64,000 bases of DNA, taken from contig NC_057009.1 in assembly GCF_000002595.2 (NCBI RefSeq), positions 8,529,709-8,593,708 on the forward strand. Reading direction: 5' to 3'. The translations under genes and the position numbers were made by a program. How positions within the stretch are numbered: position 1 is the stretch's first letter; the number at the start of each line of letters is the position of its first letter. The DNA comes from Chlamydomonas reinhardtii (taxonomy: Eukaryota > Chlorophyta > Chlorophyceae > Chlamydomonadales > Chlamydomonadaceae). Under the pieces are notes generated by a model. The model was not told the DNA's origin, searched no databases, and saw nothing but the letters and a program-made list of their open reading frames with translations. Positions 1 through 10,590 of this stretch are shown one piece after another.

Positions 1-2
1 AT

Positions 3-137
3 CAACTCATCAATCAGACCATGAACCGCCAGTCGGCCAGCGGTGATGTAAGGACTTTCCAGGCCCTAAGCAAGAACGGTGCTTACCTCTACATTATATG
101 TGCGGACCTCAAGAAAGAGTGGTGGCTTCATACCTAG
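3..137 (+). CDS. possible 3' terminal exon of a gene entering from the left
   Basis: An open frame runs from the window edge to a TAG at 135-137, giving about 44 residues with a mixed, non-alanine-rich composition and ending in KKEWWLHT. No splice acceptor is visible inside the window and I recognise no family. The frame could be the last coding exon of a gene to the left or simply chance. The next convergent gene (enoyl-CoA hydratase 2) ends at 1,118, so the space is compatible with two converging 3' UTRs. Low confidence. Confidence 0.25.
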   Translation, partial: QLINQTMNRQSASGDVRTFQALSKNGAYLYIICADLKKEWWLHT

Positions 138-1117
138 TGCAAGCGGGAGTGCTCTTTAGCAGTGACAGCAGCCCCTGCTGTTGCGTGATGTGTCTTACTA
201 GGCGGAGTACCACCCCGTGAGCTTAGCGTCATCCTAGGTCATAGAGACGGCGCGCATTTGGTACGGTGAGACACGCCGCTGTAGAGGTTGCATCAAGGCG
301 GGCTGGGTGTGACTGCTGCTCCCCTGCTGCCTAGCGTCTCGATAGTTGCATGGACAGTGGGCACAAGGTGACCGATACACGCAAGCGACTACTCTATCTT
401 TATGTTTTTCTGACTCGTGACCACTGAAGCACAGACAGGCGCAGAGAGCTGGTTGTGTTTCCTCTGCCGCCACGCATCGGATTGCCTATGACACGGATAT
501 AGTGCCTTCCTACGCCTTGCTTCTTGCTTGATGAGGTTGCCCTTCATTGCGTTATAACATTCATGCATACGCGTTTTGCAAGCGGTCATCAGGGTTGGCT
601 CATTGGCTGGCTGGTTGCGAGGCGTCGACCTTGTCTGGTGTGTGTGTGTGTGTGGTTTGCCCCAGTTGCCGCTTGGCCTTGAAGGAAATCAAGCGGAGGC
701 ACATCCCCGCTGGTTGGCTCCGCACTGCGACTCCCACTGCAATACATGCGCTCTGTAACGTTATCCATTCGCTCGTAACTCAACCGTCCAGACCTCCTCC
801 AATCCCGCGCTTCGCTGCGCTCCGCAGCAGCCATAGCCACCGCCGGCGCTCGTGTCTGCGCACAAACAGCCCCAGCCAAGCCTGCGCGGCCCGCGCCGCC
901 ACCCACACCCGAGCGCAACTGCTCGACTGCCGCACCGCTGACACAGTCCAAACGCTGCTGCAACCCAAGCGTGCAGCTTGCATCCATTAGCGGGCACCAT
1001 CCCGCTAAACTCCCCCGCGCCCATGACAGTGACCAGTCCAGCCTATGCAGCCTGGGCCAAGCCAACCAAGCCAAGCACTCCCGCGAGCGAGGCCGCTCCC
1101 ACCCAGCCCCATCCTGC
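138..1117. other. intergenic, probable 3' UTR of the hydratase gene
   Basis: No recognisable coding exon. The right part is probably 3' UTR of the minus-strand hydratase gene, though no TGTAA signal is visible on that strand. A short TG dinucleotide run lies near 638-652. The long open frames here are low-complexity, GC-rich shadows. Confidence 0.5.
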
Positions 1118-3956
1118 CTACAACCGGGGCCGCGGCGCCACCCCCGCCCCCACCGCCCCTGGGCCCTCCGGATGCAGCTCCACGGCTGCGTTGGCAATGG
1201 CCAGGGCCTTGCGCTCCACGGCCCAGGTGCGAAACACCACTTTGAGCGGCGCCGCCTCCCGCCGCGACAACATGCTTGCGCTGGCGCTGTCGGCGGAGGT
1301 GTCTGTGTCGGGGGGCGGCGCGGAGGGCTCCGCCCACATCTCCACGCGCAGGGTCTCGCCCGGCAGCACCGGCTTGGCGAAACGCACCTGCGGCACAGGT
1401 TAGCGGCACACACGTTGTGATCAGTGCAACGCAGGCTTCCCTGGCAGGCAAGAGGACCTGGCAGGCCACATGGCGACAGCACGCAACCCACAACAAGACA
1501 CGAGGAGGACGGGCCCTTCTGTCTGCTCCCGTCTGACGCTCCCGCCACCGCGCCGTACGGCCACGTGCCGCCTGCCTCCCGCCCCGCCCGCCCCCACTCT
1601 TCCTCCACCACTCCTGCCTCGCTGTCTCACCTTGACGCTCTTGAGGCGCGCGGGGTCGTCTCCGCCGAAGCGCCGCAGCACCAGGCGCACCGAGATGCCC
1701 ATGCTGCACAGGCCGTGCAGGATGGGCTGCTGGAAGCCCACGCGCGCAGACACCTGACAGACAGAGAGAGCCAGGCAGCCGGGGTGCGGGTGGAGTGGAG
1801 TGCGGGGGTGAGAGGCCAGCGGGGTGCGGGGATTGGATGAACAGCCTGGGTTGGAGGTGTGGGCGATGCCATGAAATATGGTGAACTGAGCGCGTGCTGC
1901 TGGCCCGCCTGCTTTCCTTTCTCTCACGCCCTCCACACACCTGGGGGTCGATGTGTAGGGGGTTGAAGTCACCTGGTCGGGCCCGGGGAGGAAGAGGGAG
2001 AGAGGGAGAGGTCAGGGAGCGAACTAGAGCGACGGGGCGAGCCCTTATGCAGCCGTGTGGCAACGCAATATCATAGTGTGTGATGCTGTTGCTGCAACGC
2101 CCCCGCGGGCGGGCTTTGATCAGCCCCCATCGCCTGCGTCCCTCCCGTGCCCCCTAACCCATGCCCCTCGCACCCCGCCTGCCCCGCCGTGCCCCGCCTC
2201 CCCGCTGCCCCTGTCCCGGCGCCCACGCACCACTGAGGCGGTACAGGGCCGCCTGGTCGCGCGAGGTGGCCAGCTCTGCCACGGCGTCGGGCGCCCGGGC
2301 CGGCGGCTCGTTGGGCGCCACGGCGGCGGGCAGGCGCGGCGCGGGCGGCCAGGGGGTGCGCACGTCGCCTGCATGGGGGCAGGTGGAGGGGGCCGGGCGG
2401 CGGTGCGGGGCAAGGAGGGGTTTAATAATGGAACAAGCCCGATAAGGAGGTGGCCCTAAAAGCGACCTATCCGCCCAGCAGTACGGCGTGGTGGAGGGTT
2501 CGTGCAAGCCACCACTGTCGTACAAAATAACTACAGCACCCATTGGGTCCGCACACCCTCACCCTTGCCCAGGATAAAGGTGGTGAACTCGTTGATGGCC
2601 ACGTCCCGGCCGCTGACAGCGTCCGTGGTCACAGTGCGCAGCACCACCACCAGGCCCTTGCCTGCGGCAGCAGCGGTGCGGGCAGCGCGCGTGTGTGTGG
2701 TAGGACAGCACAACGGGAGGGGGCACAGCAGCGTGGGCAGTGTGTGTCTGTGTGTGTTTCCTGGCGTGCACGCGTGCCAGGTTCGCAACCCGTTTACACG
2801 GCACGCTTGTTGCGCACACGGACAGCTTGGCGCTGGCCGTGGGGCTGGGCCCTCTCTTGCCTCTCCCTGCAAACGCTGCCCCAAGCAAGCAAGCAAAACT
2901 GCATGCTCCCACCGCCCTCCTCCCCAACCCGCCCTCCTCCCCACCCCGTCTCCCCCGCCCACAGCCGCCCACTCACGGCCACCCACCCTTGGCCTGCATG
3001 TCCACCAGCTCGGGCCGGCTGACCAGCTGCCCGCCCTCCGCCGGCAGCGGCGCCAGCAGCTGCAGGTACTGCTCGCCGTGCAGCGCGCCCGCCTGACAGG
3101 AGGGTGAGTGAGGGGTGTGCGTGTGTGTGTGTGTGTGTTTGTTTGTGTATGTAAGTAGTGTCGGGTTGTTGACACCACTCCCAGTAAGGGACAAGAGACA
3201 GGGCACGGCGTCCACGTCAGCTCCTCTCCCACAAACGCTGCCTGCTCCCTGATCCAGTGATACCCTCTTGGTGCTCTCCCTCGCACCCACCGCACGGCAA
3301 CCCAGCCCAGCCCACCCCACCCCACCCACCCCACACCCCACCCCAAACCACACCCCACCACAACACACCCCACCCCACCCACCCCACCCACCCGGTCCAG
3401 CCCGCCCGGCAGGTAGCTCTCCAGCGGCACCAGCCCCAGGGCCGGGTGGGCCGCCACGATGGCATACGTGGGCAGCACAGCGAACTCCCCCGCGTCCCCG
3501 GCCTCCCGCCCCGCCTGCTGCTGGTTGCCGCCGAGGCCGCCCTGGGTGCCGGCGGCGCCGCTGCGGCCCGCGCCCTCGTAGATGTAGCGCAGGTCGCCTG
3601 GGCAGGCTGGGGACGACGTGTGCGGCCGCAGGTGGTTCAGACGTTGGGCAGTCAGGGTGCCCCCTGGTTGCCACTAGGAAGCTCTGGCCCCTGCCCCCTG
3701 GTTGCCAGTAGGAAGCTCCCGAAGCATGGTCAGAGAGAATGCCGGTCTTGCACCGTTGCTCCCGACCATGAGGCCCCTACTCCATTAGCCGACCACTGCG
3801 TTGGCAAAACCCTGGCCCGCACCTACTTGTGCTGCACCCGAGCCCTAGCGCGTATAGCATGGCATCGCGCGGCGTGTATTTGTGCGTGTATGTTCCATGC
3901 TTGCGATTTCGCAGCGACACAATGTCAATTTGGCCGCTGGACGCGGCAACATCCAT
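1118..3956 (-). CDS. ECH2: peroxisomal enoyl-CoA hydratase 2 (MaoC/hot-dog fold)
   Basis: Monofunctional (R)-specific 2-enoyl-CoA hydratase, known in plants as ECH2, acting in peroxisomal beta-oxidation of unsaturated fatty acids. Eight exons read on the minus strand, all in phase: 3956-3827, 3597-3392, 3092-2987, 2661-2563, 2368-2231, 1972-1941, 1753-1631 and 1387-1118, giving about 367 aa. The N-terminal half-domain has RDAMLYALGLGC and DLRYIYEGAG. The C-terminal half has the hydratase-2 signature YRLSGDFNPLHIDP, with the catalytic Asp and His, then QQPILHGLCSMG. The signature is split by an intron, with DFNPLHIDPQ on a 32-nt exon. Start chosen at the first ATG before MDVAASSGQIDI. The protein is longer than the roughly 300-aa plant enzyme because of Gly/Ala/Pro-rich insertions. 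No clear C-terminal PTS1; it ends PRPRL, so peroxisomal location is inferred from the family (an SRL/PRL-like end is possible). Confidence 0.88.
3290..3391. repeat. CCCCA-type microsatellite in hydratase intron 2
   Basis: A run of CCCCACCCA-like units lies immediately downstream (on the minus strand) of the second exon of the hydratase gene. On the minus strand it reads GGGTGGG repeats, so the splice donor GTGGGT is embedded in the repeat. This makes the exact donor position uncertain by a few bases. Confidence 0.8.
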
Positions 3957-4268
3957 TTGGGCAGCGTTTCAGCTATTTCCAGTAAACTCTGTTCCTTGCT
4001 ATGTAATATCTAGGTAATTTTATGAGAAGTGGATATATAACAAGCATGAGCACGCAGGGAGGCACCAGAACAAATTAGATCCGTGACCCATGGTGCAAGC
4101 CAGCCGAACAGTGACGCTATGCACACCGGGTGCGTCGCCAGCTTGCAATTGTGAATAGATGCATTGATTTGTATAGGAATGGCGGCTGAACTCTGCTCCG
4201 CGACCTAGAAGACGGGCTTTGTTGACAAGAGGCGAGTGAACTAGCTAGCGTTCGTTGCAGCAGCAAGG
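3957..4268. promoter_or_regulatory. divergent promoter between hydratase (-) and DNAJC11-like (+)
   Basis: The 312 bp between the two start codons must hold both promoters and 5' UTRs. A TATA-like TATATAA at 4034-4040 lies about 230 bp upstream of the + strand ATG and is nearly symmetrical on the minus strand. AT content is higher than in the flanks. No other element is recognised. Confidence 0.5.
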
Positions 4269-7200
4269 ATGTCGCAACGCGATGTTGCGACACAATCGGA
4301 CGACACCGAATACTATGCTATCTTGAACATCCCGCGCGATGCTTCTGACGAGGACGTGCGCCGCGCATACCGCGCGCTTGCGCAAGTATACCACCCCGAC
4401 AAGCACTCGGATCCTGAGCAGAAGATACGCGCGCAGGAGGCGTTCGGCAAGCTGCAGGTGTGGAAAGGGGATCCCCCGCTGTCGCGCGAAAATCAGGTTG
4501 CGCAACTCGGCGCTTTTACCCAACCCGCCTGTCCCGTTGCGCAGGAGGCGTATGAGGTTCTGTCGGACCCGAACCGCCGCCAGGTGTATGACGTGTATGG
4601 CAAGGAGGGGCTGCTTGCGGGTACGTGTGGGGCGGGAGTGCAGGGCCGAGTAGTACACTGTCCACAACAGCTTGGTGCCGCCGGGTGGGGAAGCGAACGA
4701 ACTTAGCAACCTTCTCAAATGTATGGCGGGCAGCAATCAACTGCCATGGGTTATGGGAAGCTCAGACACCTCAATGAGACAGGCTCCTACGGTACTGGTA
4801 GCCGGTGCCATACGGAGACAGGCTATGTCGTGCTCGCCTGTGGTACCGGTTGCCCTGCGCCGCGTGTGAAGCCCCAACTGCGCGGCAGCCCCAGCCCACG
4901 CGCCATGACTCCGGCTCCACAATGCCCACACACGCCTACCATAGCCCTCCGAATTCCACACCCACGCACACGCACACATGCCTTTGCATGCACAGTCCTG
5001 CGTGTTTCCTTGTCTTGTGCTCTCTAGCACACATGCCCTGTGTCACAACCCATATAAGCATCACGCGCATTTGACCCTTTGCAAAATCCAGGCTTCGAGG
5101 TGGGCACCAAACTGGACAGCGTGGAGGAGATGAAAAAGAAGTGGGAGGAGTTCAAGCGCAAGCAGGTGACTGGGGGTGGTTCTGAAGGGCCATGCTGGGG
5201 CTTGATCTCAAATGCACCAACCCATGCGCCCTCACCCCAACAAACCAACGTCCCCGCCCGCCGACCCCCTGCGCCTCCCGCCTCAACTCCCCTGATTCCC
5301 ACCAGGACGAGGAGCGCGCGGAGCAGCTGTCCAACCACCGCGGCACCTACACCTGCCGCATCGACCTCACGGACGTCGCCGCCATGGTCGCATCCGCCTC
5401 GGGAGGAGGAGGCGGCGGCGGGCGCCACCAGCACCCTGTGCCGCTGCGGCCGCTGTTCCGGGCGGTGGCGGTGACCAACTCCATCGACACGCCGGTGGGC
5501 GACAACGGCGACGTGGTGTACATCCAGGGGCAGGCGGCGCTGAGGAACGGCGCCGGGCTAGGTGCGTGGAGACAGGGTGGAGCGGGCAGCGGGCTGTGGG
5601 TGGCGGCAGCTGCAGCTGTGGCTGCGGCTGCGGCTGCGGGTGCAGGGTGTGCCGGTGGCGGCATGTTACCGGTGATGCCGACGGGCGGCACGGCGCACAC
5701 GCACCGGGTCTTTTTGCCTTCAGCAGCACAATGCTCCTCGTGCTCGTGCTGCTGACGCCTCACGCCGCTGTCCCCACTGCCTCGGCATCCCTGCCACCGC
5801 CCACGACACCGCACCCCTGCACCACACCGCACCACGCTGCACACCACTTCGCACCGCTGCTGCTGCAGGCAATCTGATCTTCGGCTACCGGCGTGTGCTG
5901 AGCCAGCACGACACGCTGGAAGGCAATGTGGTGCTGGGGCTGCGCAGCGCCCTGGCGCTCACCTCCACTCGCCAGGTGGGTGGGCGGGTGTGTGTGCGTG
6001 TGGGTGTGGGGAGCTGGGGTGCGCGGTGGTGGAGGGAGGCTGGGAGGGAGGGAGGGAGGGGGATAGGTAAGGAGGGAGGCAGCTAGGGAGCCAAGGAGAG
6101 AGGGAGGCGCCATGGGGCTCGGTGTCGGCAACAGGTCGTTGTGTTTTACCTGACACATCACCGCATGCATGTCACGTGCCCTGTGGGCACCACACCTGCA
6201 ACGCACCTACTGGCTAGCTGTCCTCGGCCTCTCCCCGACCCCTCTCCCACCACGTCGCCCCCCCCTCCACACACGCCCCAGGTGACCCCCTACACCAGCG
6301 CCTCGCTGACCACCAGCTACGCGGTGGGCACGGGTGTGGGCATGCAGCTCAGCAGCACGCGGCACCTGCCCTACAACATGCAGGTGGGGGGCAGTGGGGA
6401 GGGGGCAGTGGGGAGGGGCAGTGGGGAGGGGGCAGTGGGGAGGGGGCAGTGGGGAGGGGCAGTGGGGAGGGGGCAGTGGGGGGCGGGCAGTGGGGGGGGG
6501 GCAGTGGGGGGCGGGCAGTCGGGGGGGGGCAGTGGGGGGGGGGGGCAGTGGGGGGGCAGTGGGGTGGGGGCAGTGTGGGCGTGTGTGGGCGTATGGTGGC
6601 AGTGTGGGCATGTGTACACAGGTGCACAGGGGAGGGATGTGCGCGAAGAGCGGCTCTGCGAGTGGACTTAGGCCGTTGACCGCGTGCGTCTTTATGGCTG
6701 GACCACTGCGGTCCCCGTCCGTGACGCGCTCTCACCCCGCACCGCACCGCACCTGCCCCGCCCTGCAGGCCACGCTGGGCTGGGTGGTGGGGCCGCCCGC
6801 CGCCTCCGCGCTCACGTTCAGCATCAGCAAGCGCGGGACCAAATACATCGCGGCAGGTGGGCGGCAGCGGCGGCTGGCGACATGGGGCGGGGGCGGCGCG
6901 TGCAGGGGCAAGGGCATATATAGATGCATGCTGTGGCGTGTCGTGCCCAGGGTCCTGCCACGCGTAAGCCTCCTCCGCATCAGCGGCAACCCACACCGCC
7001 GGCATCCCCTCCTTGCAACGCCCCACCACACAACCCCCCCCCCCACACACACACCGCCCGTACCCACACCCTCATCGCCCTTGCACCCCCGCCCCTCGCC
7101 CCGCCCCCCCTACCTCCTCAACTTTAACCCCTCCCTCCCTCCCACCAGGCAAGCTGGAGCTGGGCGCGGTCACCTCGCTGTCCGCCCGCCTGACCTACCA

Positions 7201-8831
7201 CCTGGCGCCCGACACGCACCTGCGCGCCGTTGCGCGGCTGGGCACCAGCGGAGTGGACCTGGAGCTGGGGGCGGGGCGCAAGTGGGGGCCCAGCACCACG
7301 GGTGAGGGAGGGCGGAGCGGGGGGGGGGGGGTGTTGGGTTTGGGACCGTGTGGGACCGAGGCCCAGGGCGCCATGATGTGTGTGGGAGATGGAGAGATGG
7401 AGGGGTCTTGTTGAGGGGTGTGCGCGGCGGGTTGGGGAGGACAATGGCGCAGCAGCTGCCGTGTTCAGCCAGCCCGCGGAACAGCCAATCTGGGAGCGGC
7501 CCTGAGGCCCTCTTGCTCCTCATCCCCCCTCCCTGCTATCCTACTGCTCCCCCGCCTGCGCACACACACACAGGCTACATGGCCACGGTGGTTGGGCTGC
7601 AGGGCGTGGCCGTCAAGGTGCGTGTGTGTGTGTGCGTGTGTGCGTGTGTGTGTGTGTGTGTGGTGTGGTGGGGGGTTGCGGGCGTGGGGCCAAAACACAG
7701 TGGTTGGGCTGGAGGGTAGACGAAGGTGCGGGGGCGGGGACGGGCATGGAGCGCAAACACAGTGGTTGGGCAGGAGGGTGGAAGTGGGTGCGGGGCCGGG
7801 CTGGGGCGTCAGGGTGGTGCAGGCGCTGGCGTGGGAGTGGATCAGGATGAGGAGGAGTTGGGGTTGGGCGTGGGTGAGGACGCAGGTGGGTAGAGGCACC
7901 AGCTGCCCGTAGCCGTGTGTCCACGTGTGTCCAGATGTCATCGCGCTGACCGAATGCCCCATCGCCGCCGCCGCCGCACTGCACACTGTGCCCTGCCGCG
8001 CGCGCCGCTCAGGGCCGGCTGGTGCGGGGCGGCCAGACCTTCGAGGTGCCGGTGGTGGTGTCGCACTCGCTGTCGGACGTGCGCGTGGTGGCGGCGGCCT
8101 ACCTGCTGCCGCCGCTGACCGTGATTGGGCTGTCGCGGTGAGTGGTGGTGGGGTTTCCAGGAACTAGCAAGCCGGGGGGGGGGGTAGCCATCCATGGGAT
8201 GGTGTGTATCAAATATGAAGTGAAGTGCCGACGTCCAGAGGTACAGCGGGCACACGCGACGCATTCCATACCGTTGTTTCGCCAGCGGCAGGCTGCTGGC
8301 TCCCCCGTGTTTCCGGGGGGGGTGGAGAGGCCTGCACTTGGGCTTGTTTGGCAGCGGGGTTGTAGCCAAAGCAACGCGATCAGGGGGGGGGGGTGGGCGG
8401 GCGCATGTGAAAGCCAAGAAATGCCAGGCACGAGTTGGTAGGAGCGGTTTGTTGCGCTCCCACAGACCCACGCGTGTGCAAGCACGTACTCTTGGTCATG
8501 TGCTTTCCAGCACACACACAAAGACGCGCGTGTGCCCGCCCTCGTGTCCCTCAGGTTTGTGGTGCGGCCGCTGCTGCGCTGGCAGCGGCAGCGGCGTGAA
8601 ACCAAGGAGCGGCAGGAGCACTGCGAGGCCATTCGCAGCTCGCTAGCCAAGGTGCGGCCGGGATGTGATGGCAGTAGTGTGTTCCAAACCAAGACCCAGA
8701 ACCTGCCCAGGGGGTGTGCTGTGTGCGTGCTTGTCACGGAGTCAGGGGCCCGGAGGGACGAACACGTAGCGGTGTTCAGGGTCGGGTACAGGCCGCCAGT
8801 GTCACAGGCGCAATGCTCGCTCCCGCACACA

Positions 8832-8894
<63 letters not shown>

Positions 8895-8910
8895 ACACAG
8901 ACACACACAG

Positions 8911-8941
<31 letters not shown>

Positions 8942-9798
8942 CTCTCATTCTACTTCCCCTCATGTCCCCCACCACACCCTGACCCGCCAAGGCCACGGCC
9001 GAGCTGGCGCTCATAGAGCCGGTGGCGCGGCGCAAGGCCCGGAGCGAGGCGGCGCGGCGGCCCGCCTCCGGCCTGGTGGTGCTGGACGCCGTGTACGGCG
9101 CCACAGACCAGTACCTGCAGGGCGCGGCGGCGGCGGCGGCGGCAGACGGGCTGGGCGGCGGCGGCGGCGGTGCTGGCGGCAGCGGCGCCACGCCGCAGCG
9201 GCAGGCCATCGCGGCCGCGTCCGCCAAGCTGGCGTCGTCTGCCGAGGCGGCGGCAGCCGCCGCGGCGGCAGAGGCGGCTGCCCCCGCCGCCACGGAAGCA
9301 GCTGCTTCGGCGCCAGACCCAGCTGCCGCTGCGCTGCCGCCTGCAACGGCAGCTGAGTCCCGGCCGCCGCGCGACGGCACCCCGGGCGCCTCAGCCTCCT
9401 CGACGGCCGCCGCGGACGAGCCGCCGCCGCCGTGGCTGTCCGTGACTGCGGCGCTGCAGTACCAGGTGTCGGACTCGCGGCTGACGCTGCACCCGGGCGT
9501 GCCCAAGAAAAACCAGATGGGTTTTGCGGACCCCACGCCCGGATCCAGTACGGCAGTACGGCGGCTGTACGTCGCCTATCTGTACGGCAGCCTGGTGTAC
9601 GAGACCACGTGCGACGACCTGGAGGGGCTGTCGCTGCCGGGGTCGGGCGAGGTGGTGTGGGACGCGGGCCGGCGGCAGGGGCTGTTGGCGCTGGGGGCGG
9701 CGGCGCTGGGATGCCCGGAGCTGATGCAGCCGCCGCAGGCGGGCGCGGGTGCGGCGGCGGGGTCGGGTGCGGGGAGTGTGGCCGGCACGCCACGGTAG
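4269..9798 (+). CDS. DNAJC11/OWL1-type J-domain protein
   Basis: J-protein of the DNAJC11 family; the animal member is a mitochondrial outer-membrane protein linked to MICOS, the plant member is OWL1. Twelve exons in phase: 4269-4457, 4545-4620, 5092-5165, 5306-5561, 5869-5975, 6282-6383, 6769-6856, 7149-7301, 7574-7617, 8013-8137, 8555-8651 and 8992-9798, giving about 705 aa. The N-terminal J domain (residues ~12-85) has DTEYYAIL and the HPD tripeptide in VYHPDKHSDP. A coiled stretch follows (VEEMKKKWEEFKRKQ), then a middle region rich in predicted beta strands (for example TSASLTTSYAVGTGVG). The C-terminus carries the family DUF3395 domain: VTAALQYQVSDSRLTLHPG, then RRLYVAYLYGSLVYETT. The last exon carries an Ala/Gly-rich insertion of roughly 110 residues not expected in the family. 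Introns hold several mini- and microsatellites. It shares a divergent promoter with the hydratase gene. Confidence 0.88.
6384..6570 (+). repeat. G-rich minisatellite in DNAJC11-like intron 6
   Basis: About 14-16 tandem copies of a GGGGCAGTGGGGAG-like unit start directly at the splice donor after AACATGCAG. Later units drift to GGGGCAGTGGGGGGC. The repeat is G-quadruplex-prone on the coding strand. Confidence 0.9.
7683..7830 (+). repeat. ~62-bp tandem repeat in DNAJC11-like intron 9
   Basis: Two copies beginning ACACAGTGGTTGGGC at about 7,695 and 7,757. Both resemble a stretch of the preceding exon (ACGGTGGTTGGGCTGCAGGG, from about 7,582), which suggests local duplication of exon 9 sequence into the intron. 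Confidence 0.6.
8842..8938 (+). repeat. (CA)n microsatellite
   Basis: Nearly 50 CA dinucleotides with three CAGACACA interruptions, in the last intron of the DNAJC11-like gene, ending about 55 bp before the final exon. Confidence 0.95.
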
Positions 9799-9923
9799 AG
9801 TGAGGTAGGGAGGTAGGGAGGTGCGGGGACTGTCGAGGGGTAGGAGAGGGCAGGGGCGCGCGGCGCACCCCTCCAAGCGGCGACGCACATGCAGGGCAAG
9901 AGGCGTGTGTGCAGAGCGAGAGC

Positions 9924-9928
9924 TGTAA
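9924..9928 (+). terminator. TGTAA polyadenylation signal, DNAJC11-like gene
   Basis: TGTAA, the usual algal poly(A) signal, lies 126 bp after the stop codon. This gives a short 3' UTR of about 140 nt. Confidence 0.55.
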
Positions 9929-10590
9929 CCCGGTCAGTGTCAGTGCCGGGTTGCTGGAGTTCCTGCAGAGAGCACGCCGCTGTTTCGGGGGGGAGGCGCG
10001 TCGGCGGTTCGGTCAGTTCTCGGGAAACCGTGCCGTTTCCCATGTGACTTAGGAAACGGCTATTGGCTTTATGTTGGACATAGTCAATCCATCCATTCAT
10101 ACTGCTTACAGCTATTACACACTGGGCTAGCCAATATTCAGCGACAGCGTGCTTTGTTTCACAGGCAGAGTTGAGGCCTAACATGCTCCCTGTGATACCG
10201 TAACCTGAGCTAGAGTTCAACCTGGAGACGATGAGCACACAAAAAGAAGCAGCGCGCCAACGCTGGCACAGTGCCGGTGCAAAGTTAGGAGCGCTTGGTC
10301 GCATGGTACAAGCGGTGAAGGTAGCCCGCAGCATTGACTTGTTCGCGGTTGAGCAGAAGCCATCGAGCATTATTGGCGTCGTTATCAGGTTCGAAGTCAA
10401 TCTGGTGGCAGGTTGACGGCGAGGGACCGTCGTGTGTGTGAAACCCGAAGTGTTCCTCCTGCGAGTATCCGACGTTTTCCTTGCAGTTGTGTACACCTTC
10501 CGTTTTAGGAATCGGTAGCTTTCAGTTTCCTGTAGAACCTCGCTCTTTCTTCACAACGACCGTGCACGTGAACGCGTTGCCTGCAGTGTC
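9929..10590. other. intergenic region
   Basis: Between the DNAJC11-like poly(A) signal and the next start codon. The sequence has relatively high AT content for the window. No gene, tRNA or repeat is recognised; it presumably holds the promoter and 5' UTR of the next gene. Confidence 0.5.

Noticed and set aside
589-2063. Long minus-strand open frames of 340-352 codons across the hydratase gene
   Set aside because: They run through introns in frames different from the conserved hot-dog exons.
10385-10400. GGTTCGAAGTC resembling a tRNA T-loop
   Set aside because: Fails the final C of the B-box consensus and no stem structure surrounds it.
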